Source of the DNA: JBLHUT01 sp047629975 | Lineage (GTDB): Bacteria > Pseudomonadota > Alphaproteobacteria > Rhodobacterales > Rhodobacteraceae | Assembly (NCBI GenBank): GCA_047629975.1 | Contig: JBLHUT010000074.1 | Location: 1-12,845 of the forward strand | Direction of reading: 5' to 3' | DNA length: 12,845 nt | Part shown: in pieces, positions 1 to 6,975 of the stretch | How the letters are laid out: every line of letters begins with the position of its first letter | Position numbering within the stretch: the stretch's first letter is position 1 | The notes under the pieces: model-generated | What the model was told of the DNA's origin: nothing | Databases searched by the model: none | What the model saw: the letters and a program-made list of their open reading frames with translations, nothing else | Made by a program: the position numbers and the translations under genes

Positions 1-4
1 ACAG

Positions 5-1372
5 ATGACGACGAGCTGGAGCAAATCGGACTGGCGCAACAAGCCTCGGGTCCAGATGCCCGATTATCCTGATCAGAGCGCATTGAACGCGGTCGAAGCG
101 CAGCTTGGAAAATATCCTCCGTTGGTCTTTGCCGGCGAGGCGCGTCGCCTGAAGGCAGAGTTGGCAAAAGCATCGCGTGGCGAAGCATTCTTGTTGCAGG
201 GGGGCGACTGCGCCGAGAGCTTTTCGGAATTCACAGCCGATACCATCCGCGACACGTTAAAGGTGATGCTGCAGATGGCTGTCGTGTTGACCTACGGCGC
301 AAAAGTTCCGGTGATCAAGGTCGGACGCATGGCCGGTCAGTTTGCCAAGCCGCGCAGCGCGCCGACCGAAGTCAAAGACGGGGTCGAGCTGCCCAGCTAC
401 CGCGGCGACATCATCAACGAGCTGGAGTTCACGCCAGCCGCGCGCATTCCTGACCCGGCGCGGATGTTGCAGGCTTATACCCAAGCCGCGGCCTCGCTCA
501 ATCTGTTGCGGGCTTTTTCGACGGGTGGTTTTGCCGATATCCACCGCGTGCATTCCTGGACCACCGGTTTTGCCGAAGGCGAGCGCGCCGCGCAGTACCG
601 CGACATGTCCACCCGGATCACGGATGCGCTTGATTTCATGGCCGCCGCAGGGGTGGATGCCGATAATATCGAAACGCTGCAATCGGTTGATTTCTACACC
701 AGCCACGAGGCGCTTTTGCTGGAATACGAAGAGGCGTTGTGCCGCGTCGACAGCACCACGGGCCTTCCTGTGGCGGGGTCCGGGCATATGCTCTGGATCG
801 GCGACCGTACCCGACAGCCCGACGGGGCACATGTCGAATTCTGCAAGGGCGTGCAAAACCCGATCGGTCTGAAATGCGGCCCCACGACAACAGCCGAAGA
901 CCTCAAGGTGCTGATGAACGCGCTCAACCCTGCAAACGAAGCTGGCCGGTTGACCCTGATTGCGCGCTTTGGTGCGGGTAAGGTGAACGAGCATCTGCCG
1001 CGTCTGATCGAGACTGTGCGCGCCGAAGGGGCGGATGTTGTCTGGGTTTGCGATGCGATGCACGGCAACACGATCAAGTCCGGTACCGGCTACAAGACAC
1101 GCCCGTTCGAGCGTGTTCTGGGCGAGGTGCGCGAATTCTTCGCGGTCCACCGTGATTTTGGCACAGTGCCGGGCGGTGTACATTTCGAGATGACCGGTCA
1201 GGACGTGACCGAATGCACCGGTGGTGTGCGCGATGTCACCGACGAGGACCTGAGTGCGCGCTATCACACCGCGTGTGATCCGCGTCTGAATGCGAGCCAG
1301 TCGTTGGAACTTGCGTTTCTTGTCGCCGAGGAACTGTCGAACCGTCGCGAAGCAGCGCGCGCCGCTGTGTAA
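5..1372 (+). CDS. aroG: Class II 3-deoxy-7-phosphoheptulonate synthase (DAHP synthase)
   Basis: This cytosolic enzyme condenses phosphoenolpyruvate with erythrose 4-phosphate to DAHP, the entry step of the shikimate pathway to aromatic amino acids. The 455-residue length is normal for the class II (plant/Mycobacterium type) family, PF01474. Family blocks are visible in order: GGDCAESF (66-73), KVGRMAGQFAKPRS (105-118), SHEALLLEYEEAL (233-245), NPIGLKCGP (285-293), VCDAMHGNT (348-356), GGVHFEMTGQDVTECTGG (390-407) and ACDPRLNASQSLELAF (423-438). By analogy with the M. tuberculosis enzyme the metal ligands should be Cys69, His353, Glu395 and Asp425, and all are present. The ATG at position 5 gives a full-length product, but only four upstream bases are in the window, so the ribosome binding site cannot be judged. 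A hairpin terminator follows, so the gene probably ends its transcript. The aroG symbol follows common usage for class II enzymes; the family call is firm. Confidence 0.97.
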   Translation: MTTSWSKSDWRNKPRVQMPDYPDQSALNAVEAQLGKYPPLVFAGEARRLKAELAKASRGEAFLLQGGDCAESFSEFTADTIRDTLKVMLQMAVVLTYGAKVPVIKVGRMAGQFAKPRSAPTEVKDGVELPSYRGDIINELEFTPAARIPDPARMLQAYTQAAASLNLLRAFSTGGFADIHRVHSWTTGFAEGERAAQYRDMSTRITDALDFMAAAGVDADNIETLQSVDFYTSHEALLLEYEEALCRVDSTTGLPVAGSGHMLWIGDRTRQPDGAHVEFCKGVQNPIGLKCGPTTTAEDLKVLMNALNPANEAGRLTLIARFGAGKVNEHLPRLIETVRAEGADVVWVCDAMHGNTIKSGTGYKTRPFERVLGEVREFFAVHRDFGTVPGGVHFEMTGQDVTECTGGVRDVTDEDLSARYHTACDPRLNASQSLELAFLVAEELSNRREAARAAV

Positions 1373-1414
1373 CAGGTCGCGGGGGCGTCTTCTGCCCTTG
1401 CTGTCAAGAACAGG

Positions 1415-1449
1415 AAAAGCCCCGTACCATTCAGGTTCGGGGCTTTTTT
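1415..1449 (+). terminator. Intrinsic terminator, probably bidirectional, between the aroG and PAS genes
   Basis: A perfect 10-bp stem pairs AAAAGCCCCG (1415-1424) with CGGGGCTTTT (1438-1447). After a T-T mismatch, an inner ACC/GGT pairing (1426-1428 with 1434-1436) closes a 5-base loop. The + strand run of six T residues (1444-1449) fits termination of aroG. On the - strand the A run of the left arm reads as four T residues, so the same hairpin can also stop the convergent PAS gene, whose stop codon is only 22 bases away. Confidence 0.9.
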
Positions 1450-1471
1450 CTGTTTCCGTGCACGGTGCCGG

Positions 1472-2227
1472 TTATTCGTCGGATTTCACGACGTAAAGTG
1501 GCGGGCGTGTTGCCGTGCCGTCAGGGTTTCTTCCTTTGAACTCTGCCGGGCGTTCGGCGAAACCTTCGGCACGCGGGGCTTCGGGCGCAGCTGCCGGAAT
1601 GGTGGGCGCGACAGGTATCGCGCTGACGGTGGTTTTGATGATGCTCGACACCCGTGTTTCGGTGACCTTGAAACGGCGCGGTGCGCGCCCGATCGGTCCT
1701 TGGGTCACAATGCAGCCCAACGCGCGGCTGACATCGCCAAAATCGCTTTTCAGGGGCAACAGCAGCATTTTACCATCGAGTGGTGGCCGCCCGACGCCGC
1801 GATCGGCGGCGATAGTCAGTTGTAATGTGCTTGGTCCGGCAAAGACTTCTTCAAGTGTTTCGGACAGATGCGAGCGCGAATCAGGCAGGAAAATCGAGGT
1901 TAACGGCATGCCCCGTACTTCCATGCCAATCAGCTCGTTCAGGTGGGTCCCTGCCAGTCTGAACCGGGCCAGACCGGGGGCAATCCGTTCAAGAATGAAC
2001 GCATATTCAAGACAATTTTCGATTTTTCTGGGGTCAACTTCCGAGCGCAACGGCACCACCCGCGTGCCACGCAGACTCTCCCAATAGCGCTCCATCTCTG
2101 TAATCGCTGGAAACCGCATCTCGTCGAGCATTCCCATCAAGGACACCACATTTTGACTGTTCAGACCATCATTCTTCATTACATTCACCCGATCTTGCCT
2201 TTTGATAGGCCGCGCCCCCCGACGCAT
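1472..2227 (-). CDS. PAS_5-family (former DUF1457) PAS domain protein
   Basis: This 251-residue soluble protein appears to hold a single PAS-type sensory domain at about residues 40-180 and no output domain. It matches the style of the alphaproteobacterial PAS_5 family (PF07310): a MERYWESLRG segment (45-54), PLRSEVDPRKIENCLEYAFI (59-78), then RIAPGLARFRLAGTHLNELI (81-100) and GMEVRGMPLTSIF (101-113). The C-terminal tail from about residue 200 is rich in Pro and Ala and probably disordered. No catalytic residue, signal peptide or membrane segment is visible. The ligand and role are unknown; similar proteins are often single-domain PAS proteins of Rhodobacterales. The start is uncertain: the ATG at 2227 has a GGA five bases upstream and an in-frame stop at 2249-2251, while an ATG at 2179 (residue 17) has GGG eight bases upstream and would remove a basic N-terminus. 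The gene diverges from yicC. Confidence 0.85.
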   Translation of the reverse strand: MRRGARPIKRQDRVNVMKNDGLNSQNVVSLMGMLDEMRFPAITEMERYWESLRGTRVVPLRSEVDPRKIENCLEYAFILERIAPGLARFRLAGTHLNELIGMEVRGMPLTSIFLPDSRSHLSETLEEVFAGPSTLQLTIAADRGVGRPPLDGKMLLLPLKSDFGDVSRALGCIVTQGPIGRAPRRFKVTETRVSSIIKTTVSAIPVAPTIPAAAPEAPRAEGFAERPAEFKGRNPDGTATRPPLYVVKSDE

Positions 2228-2330
2228 TGTGATCCGTTGGCTAACAAACTATTAACCAATAACGGACTAAAGCTTACCCGTTCGTTAATATTGCATAAAT
2301 ACATTTAGAATTGGGGTGAAAAAGTCTTAA
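2228..2330. promoter_or_regulatory. AT-rich divergent promoter region between the PAS gene and yicC
   Basis: Only 28 of the 90 bases in 2241-2330 are G or C, in sharp contrast to the GC-rich genes on both sides, and the two genes diverge from here. A possible -10 element for yicC is TAGAAT (2306-2311), without a convincing -35 partner. TTAACCAA (2252-2259) and, on the - strand, TTAACCAT (2331-2338, overlapping the yicC start codon) resemble the TTAACCAT half-site of the cell-cycle regulator CtrA. The promoter role is inferred from base composition and gene orientation; individual elements are tentative. Confidence 0.55.
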
Positions 2331-3221
2331 ATGGTTAACTCGATGACCTCGTTTGCCACCCGAAATGGCCAAGGCGCAGGATTTTGCTGGGCTTGGGAAT
2401 TGCGCTCGGTCAATGCCAAAGGGCTTGATCTGCGGCTGCGGGTTCCCGAATGGATCGAGGGGTTGGAGCAATTCTTGCGGGCGCAACTGGGGGTGGCACT
2501 TGGCCGTGGCTCGGTGGGGTTATCGTTGAAGATCACCCGCGACGAGGATGCCGGAGAGCTTCATATCGATCATGCGCAATTGGGTCGGGTGATGGCGGCG
2601 CTGGCGCTGGTCAATGAAACCGCGGACGTGCAGGGCCTTGAATTGCGCCCGCCCTCGGCGCTCGAGATCCTTTCGATGCGCGGTGTGCAGGAAATGTCGA
2701 GCACCCCCGAAGACAGCAGTGCCTTGAAGGCGATCCTGCTGGAGGGGTTCGGCCCGTTGCTGGCGGCGTTCTTGAAAATGCGCGCCAGCGAGGGACGGGC
2801 TCTTGACGCGGTGCTACGTGCGCAACTGGTGCAGATCGCGGATTTGATCAAGGCGGCCAAAGAGGTGTTGGAGTCGCGACGCACGGCGACCTCGGCGTCT
2901 TTTCGTGCGGCTCTTTTACGGATCGTTGAGAGTGTTGATGCCATAGACGAGCAGCGTGTTGCACAGGAACTCGCCTTGTTGGCCGTCAGATCGGACATCA
3001 CCGAAGAGCTGGACCGGCTCGAGGCGCATGTGGCAGCGGCGGGCAGTCTTTTGGGTGCCAAAGGTCCCGTCGGGCGCAAGCTGGATTTTTTGTGTCAGGA
3101 GTTCAACCGAGAGGCAAATACCCTGTGCGCGAAATCGCAATCCTCCGACTTGACCCGGATCGGGCTTGACCTGAAAGCAGTGATCGACCAGATGCGCGAG
3201 CAAGTTCAAAATATCGAATAG
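2331..3221 (+). CDS. YicC family endoribonuclease-like protein
   Basis: YicC proteins are conserved bacterial proteins; the E. coli member has been reported as an endoribonuclease that promotes small-RNA decay. This one has 296 residues, close to the E. coli length of about 287. The N-terminal YicC domain starts with MVNSMTSFA, the usual M-x-x-SMT-x-(F/Y)A beginning, and has WELRSVNAKGLDLRLRVPE near residues 22-40. The C-terminal DUF1732 part carries EELDRLEAHV followed by GRKLDFLCQEFNREANTLCAKS, the most conserved stretch of the family. The start at 2331 is chosen because it fits this N-terminus, although no good Shine-Dalgarno sequence is close (GGGG at 2313-2316 is 14 bases away). It lies 37 bases before gmk, probably in the same transcript. 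The family is certain; the RNase activity is inferred from homologues. Confidence 0.93.
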   Translation: MVNSMTSFATRNGQGAGFCWAWELRSVNAKGLDLRLRVPEWIEGLEQFLRAQLGVALGRGSVGLSLKITRDEDAGELHIDHAQLGRVMAALALVNETADVQGLELRPPSALEILSMRGVQEMSSTPEDSSALKAILLEGFGPLLAAFLKMRASEGRALDAVLRAQLVQIADLIKAAKEVLESRRTATSASFRAALLRIVESVDAIDEQRVAQELALLAVRSDITEELDRLEAHVAAAGSLLGAKGPVGRKLDFLCQEFNREANTLCAKSQSSDLTRIGLDLKAVIDQMREQVQNIE

Positions 3222-3258
3222 GTCTCTGGCAACAGGGGCCCCATCAAGGAGAGATGTC

Positions 3259-3906
3259 ATGGCACAGCCACGACGCGGGCTTTTGATCATCCTGTCCTCG
3301 CCCTCGGGGGCGGGAAAGTCGACATTGGCCAAGCGCCTGATCAAGTGGGATCCGAGCCTGACATTCTCGGTGTCGGCCACAACCCGTGCGCCGCGCGTCG
3401 GCGAGGTGGACGGACAGGATTACCACTTCATGTCCGATGCCGCATTCAAGACAACGGTTGCCGAGGGTGCGATGCTGGAGCATGCGCATGTTTTCGGCAA
3501 TTTTTACGGCAGCCCGATGGCCCCTGTCGCTGCAGCAATTGACAGCGGGTGCGACGTTCTGTTCGATATCGACTGGCAGGGCGCGCAACAGATCCGCAAT
3601 TCGTCACTGGGCAAGCACACGTTGTCGATCTTTATCCTGCCGCCTTCGATCCCCGAACTGCGTCGCCGGTTGGTCAGCCGCGGGCAGGACACGCCTGAAA
3701 CCATCGGGCGGCGCATGCAAAAAAGCTGGGACGAGATCAGCCATTGGGACGGGTACGATTATGTGCTGGTGAACGAAGATCTGGATGCCACCGAAGAGCG
3801 ATTGAAGACAATCGTGAGTGCAGAGCGCCTGCGCCGGGCGCAACAGCCCGGATTGCAAGACCACGTGCGCACGCTGCAAGGCGAGTTTCAGGAAATCGGG
3901 ATATGA
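3259..3906 (+). CDS. gmk: Guanylate kinase
   Basis: Guanylate kinase phosphorylates GMP to GDP with ATP in the cytosol, and is essential for guanine nucleotide supply. The 215-residue protein has the P-loop SSPSGAGKST (13-22). It also has the GMP-binding segment SATTRAPRVGEVDGQDYHF (39-57), EHAHVFGNFYGSP (74-86) and the DIDWQGAQQ motif (103-111). Together these define the family at its normal length. The start is supported by a strong AAGGAGAG (3246-3253) just upstream. Its TGA overlaps the ATG of the next gene by four bases, a layout typical of translational coupling. The yicC-gmk neighbourhood is common in proteobacteria. The call has no realistic alternative. Confidence 0.98.
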   Translation: MAQPRRGLLIILSSPSGAGKSTLAKRLIKWDPSLTFSVSATTRAPRVGEVDGQDYHFMSDAAFKTTVAEGAMLEHAHVFGNFYGSPMAPVAAAIDSGCDVLFDIDWQGAQQIRNSSLGKHTLSIFILPPSIPELRRRLVSRGQDTPETIGRRMQKSWDEISHWDGYDYVLVNEDLDATEERLKTIVSAERLRRAQQPGLQDHVRTLQGEFQEIGI

Positions 3907-4439
3907 CGCTCTTTGCACTGGACGGTGTTCAGCCGCGCGTGCCCGAGGACGGCGATTATTGGGTCGCACCGGGCGCGATGGTCATGGGCAGTGTTGAGAT
4001 CGGAGCCGGTGCCTCGGTCTGGTTCGGGGCTGTGATCCGCGGTGACAATGATCTGATCGTGCTTGGTGCGGGGTGTAATATTCAAGACAACAGCGTGCTG
4101 CACACCGACGCCGGATTTCCGATGCATATCGGGGCGGATGTCACCGTCGGGCACCGGGCGATGCTGCATGGTTGCATTATCGGCGAAGGCAGCCTTATCG
4201 GGATGGGGGCGACGTTGCTCAACGGGTCGGTGATCGGCAAGGGGTGCCTGATCGGGGCTGGTGCGCTTGTTCCGGAGGGCAAGATTATCCCCGACGGGAG
4301 TCTGGTGTTGGGGATGCCGGGCAAGGTTGTGCGGCAACTTGATAGCAAAGCCCGCCAGGAGCTGCGCGAGACTGCACATCGGTATGTGCTCAACCAACGG
4401 CGGTTTCGCGCCGGGATGCATCCCGTCCCGGACTTGTGA
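3903..4439 (+). CDS. Gamma carbonic anhydrase-like hexapeptide-repeat protein
   Basis: This 178-residue protein is a left-handed beta-helix of hexapeptide repeats, with turns visible from VAPGAMVMGSVEIG (21-34) to about residue 142 and a C-terminal helix (148-170). It belongs to the gamma-class carbonic anhydrase family (YrdA/PaaY/Cam-like). The three zinc-ligand histidines expected in that family are present: His67 in LHTD, and His84 and His89 in VGHRAMLHGC. RGDNDLIVLGAGCNIQDNS (46-64) matches the conserved turn before the first histidine. Many such proteins are annotated as carbonic anhydrases without proof of activity, so CO2 hydration is possible but not shown. The start ATG overlaps the gmk stop (ATGA), which gives a normal-length protein; longer in-frame readings would run deep into gmk. 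It probably forms a trimer in the cytosol. Confidence 0.93.
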   Translation: MTLFALDGVQPRVPEDGDYWVAPGAMVMGSVEIGAGASVWFGAVIRGDNDLIVLGAGCNIQDNSVLHTDAGFPMHIGADVTVGHRAMLHGCIIGEGSLIGMGATLLNGSVIGKGCLIGAGALVPEGKIIPDGSLVLGMPGKVVRQLDSKARQELRETAHRYVLNQRRFRAGMHPVPDL

Positions 4440-4517
4440 CCGCCCATTCTACCTACGGAATTGTTTGACGGCGCGCTTTACTGTGCCGCTGTCTTTCCCA
4501 AAAAGGAACCTTGACCC

Positions 4518-5723
4518 ATGTCAGATACGCGTAACGATCCTTCGACCCTGATCCGTCGCATGGCCTTTCCACAAGGGCGCAGCCGCGCGCTTGTGACCCC
4601 GATGCAGCCGTCGGTCGTGTATTCGATCGACAGCCCCGATATGCTTGATGCGGTGTACGAGGGTCGGGAGGAAGGTTACACCTACAGCCGCGAGGGTCAC
4701 CCGAATGCCGAAATGCTGGCGCGCCGGATCGACGCGATGGAGCACGCCGAGGGCGGTATCGTCGTGGGCTCGGGGATGGCGGCGATCACGGCTGTGATGC
4801 TGGGCTTGTGTTCGGCGGGCGACCACGTGATCGGTGGCGACCAGCTTTACGGAAAATCGCTCAAGCTGATGCGTCAGGACCTGCCGCGCCTCGGGATTGC
4901 GACCGATCTTGTGGATCCGTGCGACTGGCGCAACGTCGAGGCCGCGATCCGCCCCGAAACAAAGTTGATCCTTGTCGAGGTCGTCAGCAACCCGACCATT
5001 CGCATCGCCGATATCGCGGGCATTGCGCGTCTTGCAAAGGCGCGCGGCGTCAAACTGGTGATCGACAACACGTTTACAACGCCGCGCGGGTTTCAGGCCT
5101 ATGCCAACGGGGCCGATGTGATCGTGCATTCCGTGACAAAGCTGCTTGCGGGGCATTCGGACGCGATGCTGGGCTATGCCGTGGCACGCGACCCCGCAGA
5201 CCGCGCCGCAATCGAGGCTGCCTCGGCCAGCTTCGGGTTGACGGCAAGCCCGTTCGATTGCTGGCTGGCCGAACGCGGGCTTTACACGTTCGATCTTCGC
5301 TATGACCGCTGCGAAGAAAACGCAGCTACCCTTGCAGCGCATCTGGCGACCCTTCCGGGGGTCACAAAGGTCCTGTATCCTGGCCGGGCAGATCACCCTG
5401 AAGCCGCGCGTGCAAATGAACTTTTGGCGGGGCGCAACGGCAATATGGTCAGCTTCGAGGTCGCCGGCGGGCGGGCAGCGGCAAATGCGCTGGTGCTTGC
5501 TATGCCCGACTTGCCCTTTGCGCCGACCTTGGGCGATGTCGGTACGACCCTGTCGCATCCGTGCACGTCGTCGCATCGCGGCCTCACCCACGAGGCGCGC
5601 GCGGCAATCGGCATCACCGAAGGGTTCTTTCGTGTGTCTGTCGGGGTCGAGGACGGTGCCGCGTTGAAGGCTGAGTTTTCAGCCGGTGTGGCGGCTGCGG
5701 CAAAGGCCGCCCAAGGCGGTTGA
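4518..5723 (+). CDS. PLP-dependent Cys/Met metabolism (trans-sulfuration) enzyme
   Basis: This 401-residue protein belongs to the Cys_Met_Meta_PP family (PF01053), which includes cystathionine gamma-synthase, cystathionine beta- and gamma-lyase, methionine gamma-lyase and O-acylhomoserine sulfhydrylases. Visible features are YTYSREGHPN (54-63), the cofactor phosphate loop VGSGMAAI (83-90) and the ring-stacking Tyr111. Also present are Asp183 in DNTFTTP, the Schiff-base Lys208 in SVTKLLAGHSDAMLG, and carboxylate-binding Arg372 in FRVSVGVED. The substrate cannot be fixed. The usual YSRxxNPT motif has His-Pro-Asn instead of Asn-Pro-Thr. The Glu common before SHPAS in cystathionine enzymes is Gly342, and the methionine gamma-lyase Cys position after Tyr111-Gly is Lys113. 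AAAAGGA (4501-4507) precedes the ATG by ten bases. It follows the carbonic anhydrase gene by 78 bases and may have its own promoter. Confidence 0.9.
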   Translation: MSDTRNDPSTLIRRMAFPQGRSRALVTPMQPSVVYSIDSPDMLDAVYEGREEGYTYSREGHPNAEMLARRIDAMEHAEGGIVVGSGMAAITAVMLGLCSAGDHVIGGDQLYGKSLKLMRQDLPRLGIATDLVDPCDWRNVEAAIRPETKLILVEVVSNPTIRIADIAGIARLAKARGVKLVIDNTFTTPRGFQAYANGADVIVHSVTKLLAGHSDAMLGYAVARDPADRAAIEAASASFGLTASPFDCWLAERGLYTFDLRYDRCEENAATLAAHLATLPGVTKVLYPGRADHPEAARANELLAGRNGNMVSFEVAGGRAAANALVLAMPDLPFAPTLGDVGTTLSHPCTSSHRGLTHEARAAIGITEGFFRVSVGVEDGAALKAEFSAGVAAAAKAAQGG

Positions 5724-5802
5724 GGCCGTGAACATGGGGGCCAGGATCGCCTGACGCTATGGCCGGCGGTGACACAACACGGGTAACAAAGGGGATGCAC
5801 AG

Positions 5803-6858
5803 GTGGCGGTGTCGGGACTTTCGAATTCCCTGATCGAGGCATTGCCGTTTGCGGTTGTGCTGATTGACGCCAACGCACGGATAAACGGGCTTAACGGCGC
5901 GGCGCGGCTGCTTTTGGGCGGCAGTCTCGAGGGGCGCCATTATCTGGCTGTTTTGCGCCAACCCGAATTGTCGGGGTGTATCGAACGGGCGTTGGTCGAA
6001 CGACAGACCGGCACGGCGCCGTTCTTGCGGGGGGGGACCGGCGAATACGACATCACGTACCGTGTTCAGGCGGCTCCTGTGCAACTTGAAACGGGTCCGG
6101 GTGTGCTTGTGTCATTCGAGGATACCACCGACCTGCAGCGGGCCGGACAGATGCGGCGCGATTTTGTGGCCAATGTCAGCCACGAGCTCAAGACGCCTCT
6201 GACGGGGCTTTTGGGTTTTATCGAGACGCTCAAAGGGGCGGCGCGTGATGATCCGGCGGCAAGAGTGCGATTTCTTGATATTATGGAGCGCGAGGCAAAC
6301 CGGATGAACCGTCTGGTGTCGGATTTGTTGTCGCTGAGCCGTGTCGAAAGCAACGAGCGGGTGCGCCCTGCCAGTCTGGTCGATCTCGCGACGGTACTGG
6401 GGGCGGCGGTGACTGCGCTGCGCCCGGTTGCGCAGATGCGCGGTGTCGAGATGACGCTGGAGCAGGGCGAGGCTGTTGCGCTGCACGGTGACGAGGACCA
6501 GCTGATGCAGGTTTTTACCAACCTGATCGAGAACGCGATCAAATACGGCGGCGCAGGGGGATCTGTGCGGATATCGGTTGCGCGGCATCCACCCGGGGCG
6601 GGGTTCAGGTCGGACTACGTGCAGGTCGATGTTGCGGATCGGGGGGAGGGGTTTGATCCGGTCCATATTCCGCGACTCACCGAGCGGTTCTACCGTGTGG
6701 ATACCCACAGATCGCATGAACTGGGGGGCACGGGGCTTGGACTTGCGATTGTGAAGCACATTATCGGGCGCCATCGCGGCAGGCTGCGGATTGCGGCCGC
6801 AGTCGGGAAAGGGGCGACATTTTCAGTGCAAATTCCGGTGCCGGACCGTCTGTCATGA
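5803..6858 (+). CDS. phoR: Phosphate regulon sensor histidine kinase PhoR, soluble form
   Basis: This 351-residue kinase is expected to phosphorylate PhoB when phosphate is scarce and dephosphorylate it when phosphate is plentiful. Domains in order are a PAS domain (about 6-110), a HisKA dimerisation helix with the phospho-acceptor His127 in NVSHELKTPLTG, and an HATPase_c domain. The last shows the N box NLIENAIKY (240-248), G1 DRGEGF (279-284), F box RFYRVD (295-300) and G2 GGTGLGLAIVKH (308-319). Unlike E. coli PhoR it has no transmembrane segment. The GTG start has AAAGGGG (5788-5794) eight bases upstream. An in-frame TGA at 5770-5772, with no other start codon in between, excludes an N-terminal extension. 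The name rests on its place next to pstSCAB-phoU-phoB. It probably senses phosphate through PhoU and the Pst transporter from the cytosol. Confidence 0.92.
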   Translation: MAVSGLSNSLIEALPFAVVLIDANARINGLNGAARLLLGGSLEGRHYLAVLRQPELSGCIERALVERQTGTAPFLRGGTGEYDITYRVQAAPVQLETGPGVLVSFEDTTDLQRAGQMRRDFVANVSHELKTPLTGLLGFIETLKGAARDDPAARVRFLDIMEREANRMNRLVSDLLSLSRVESNERVRPASLVDLATVLGAAVTALRPVAQMRGVEMTLEQGEAVALHGDEDQLMQVFTNLIENAIKYGGAGGSVRISVARHPPGAGFRSDYVQVDVADRGEGFDPVHIPRLTERFYRVDTHRSHELGGTGLGLAIVKHIIGRHRGRLRIAAAVGKGATFSVQIPVPDRLS

Positions 6859-6975
6859 TTTGTTCGTTTTTAATCAAAGGGGTGTGATGTCTGGCCTGCG
6901 TATTTGGCGCGCGGAGGCCAAAGGCAGGGCACAGGCGGCAAATGGGGTTTCATTGTCTCTGTCGATCAAAACTCC

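Noticed and set aside
257..1267. 336-codon open frame on the - strand opposite aroG
   Set aside because: The + strand encodes a complete DAHP synthase with all motifs. The antisense frame shows no recognisable domain and is expected from GC-rich codon bias.
3235..3242. GGGGCCCC palindrome between yicC and gmk
   Set aside because: It is short, without a loop or T tract, and readily arises by chance in GC-rich DNA.
4465..4493. TTGACG as a -35 element for the trans-sulfuration enzyme gene
   Set aside because: No acceptable -10 lies 16-18 bases downstream. A promoter in this gap is plausible but cannot be placed.
4521..5591. 356-codon open frame on the - strand opposite the trans-sulfuration enzyme gene
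   Set aside because: It shadows a clear PLP enzyme, with a His/Arg/Cys-rich composition unlike a folded protein family and no own ribosome binding site that I could recognise.
6850..6867. CTGTCAT overlapping the phoR stop codon, a possible second Pho box
   Set aside because: The first half is a perfect match, but the next 11-base unit (TGTTCGT) matches poorly, and the bases are constrained by the phoR codons.
6903..6922. Inverted repeat TTTGGC/GCCAAA downstream of phoR
   Set aside because: A 6-bp stem with an 8-base loop and no T tract on the + strand is too weak to call a terminator.
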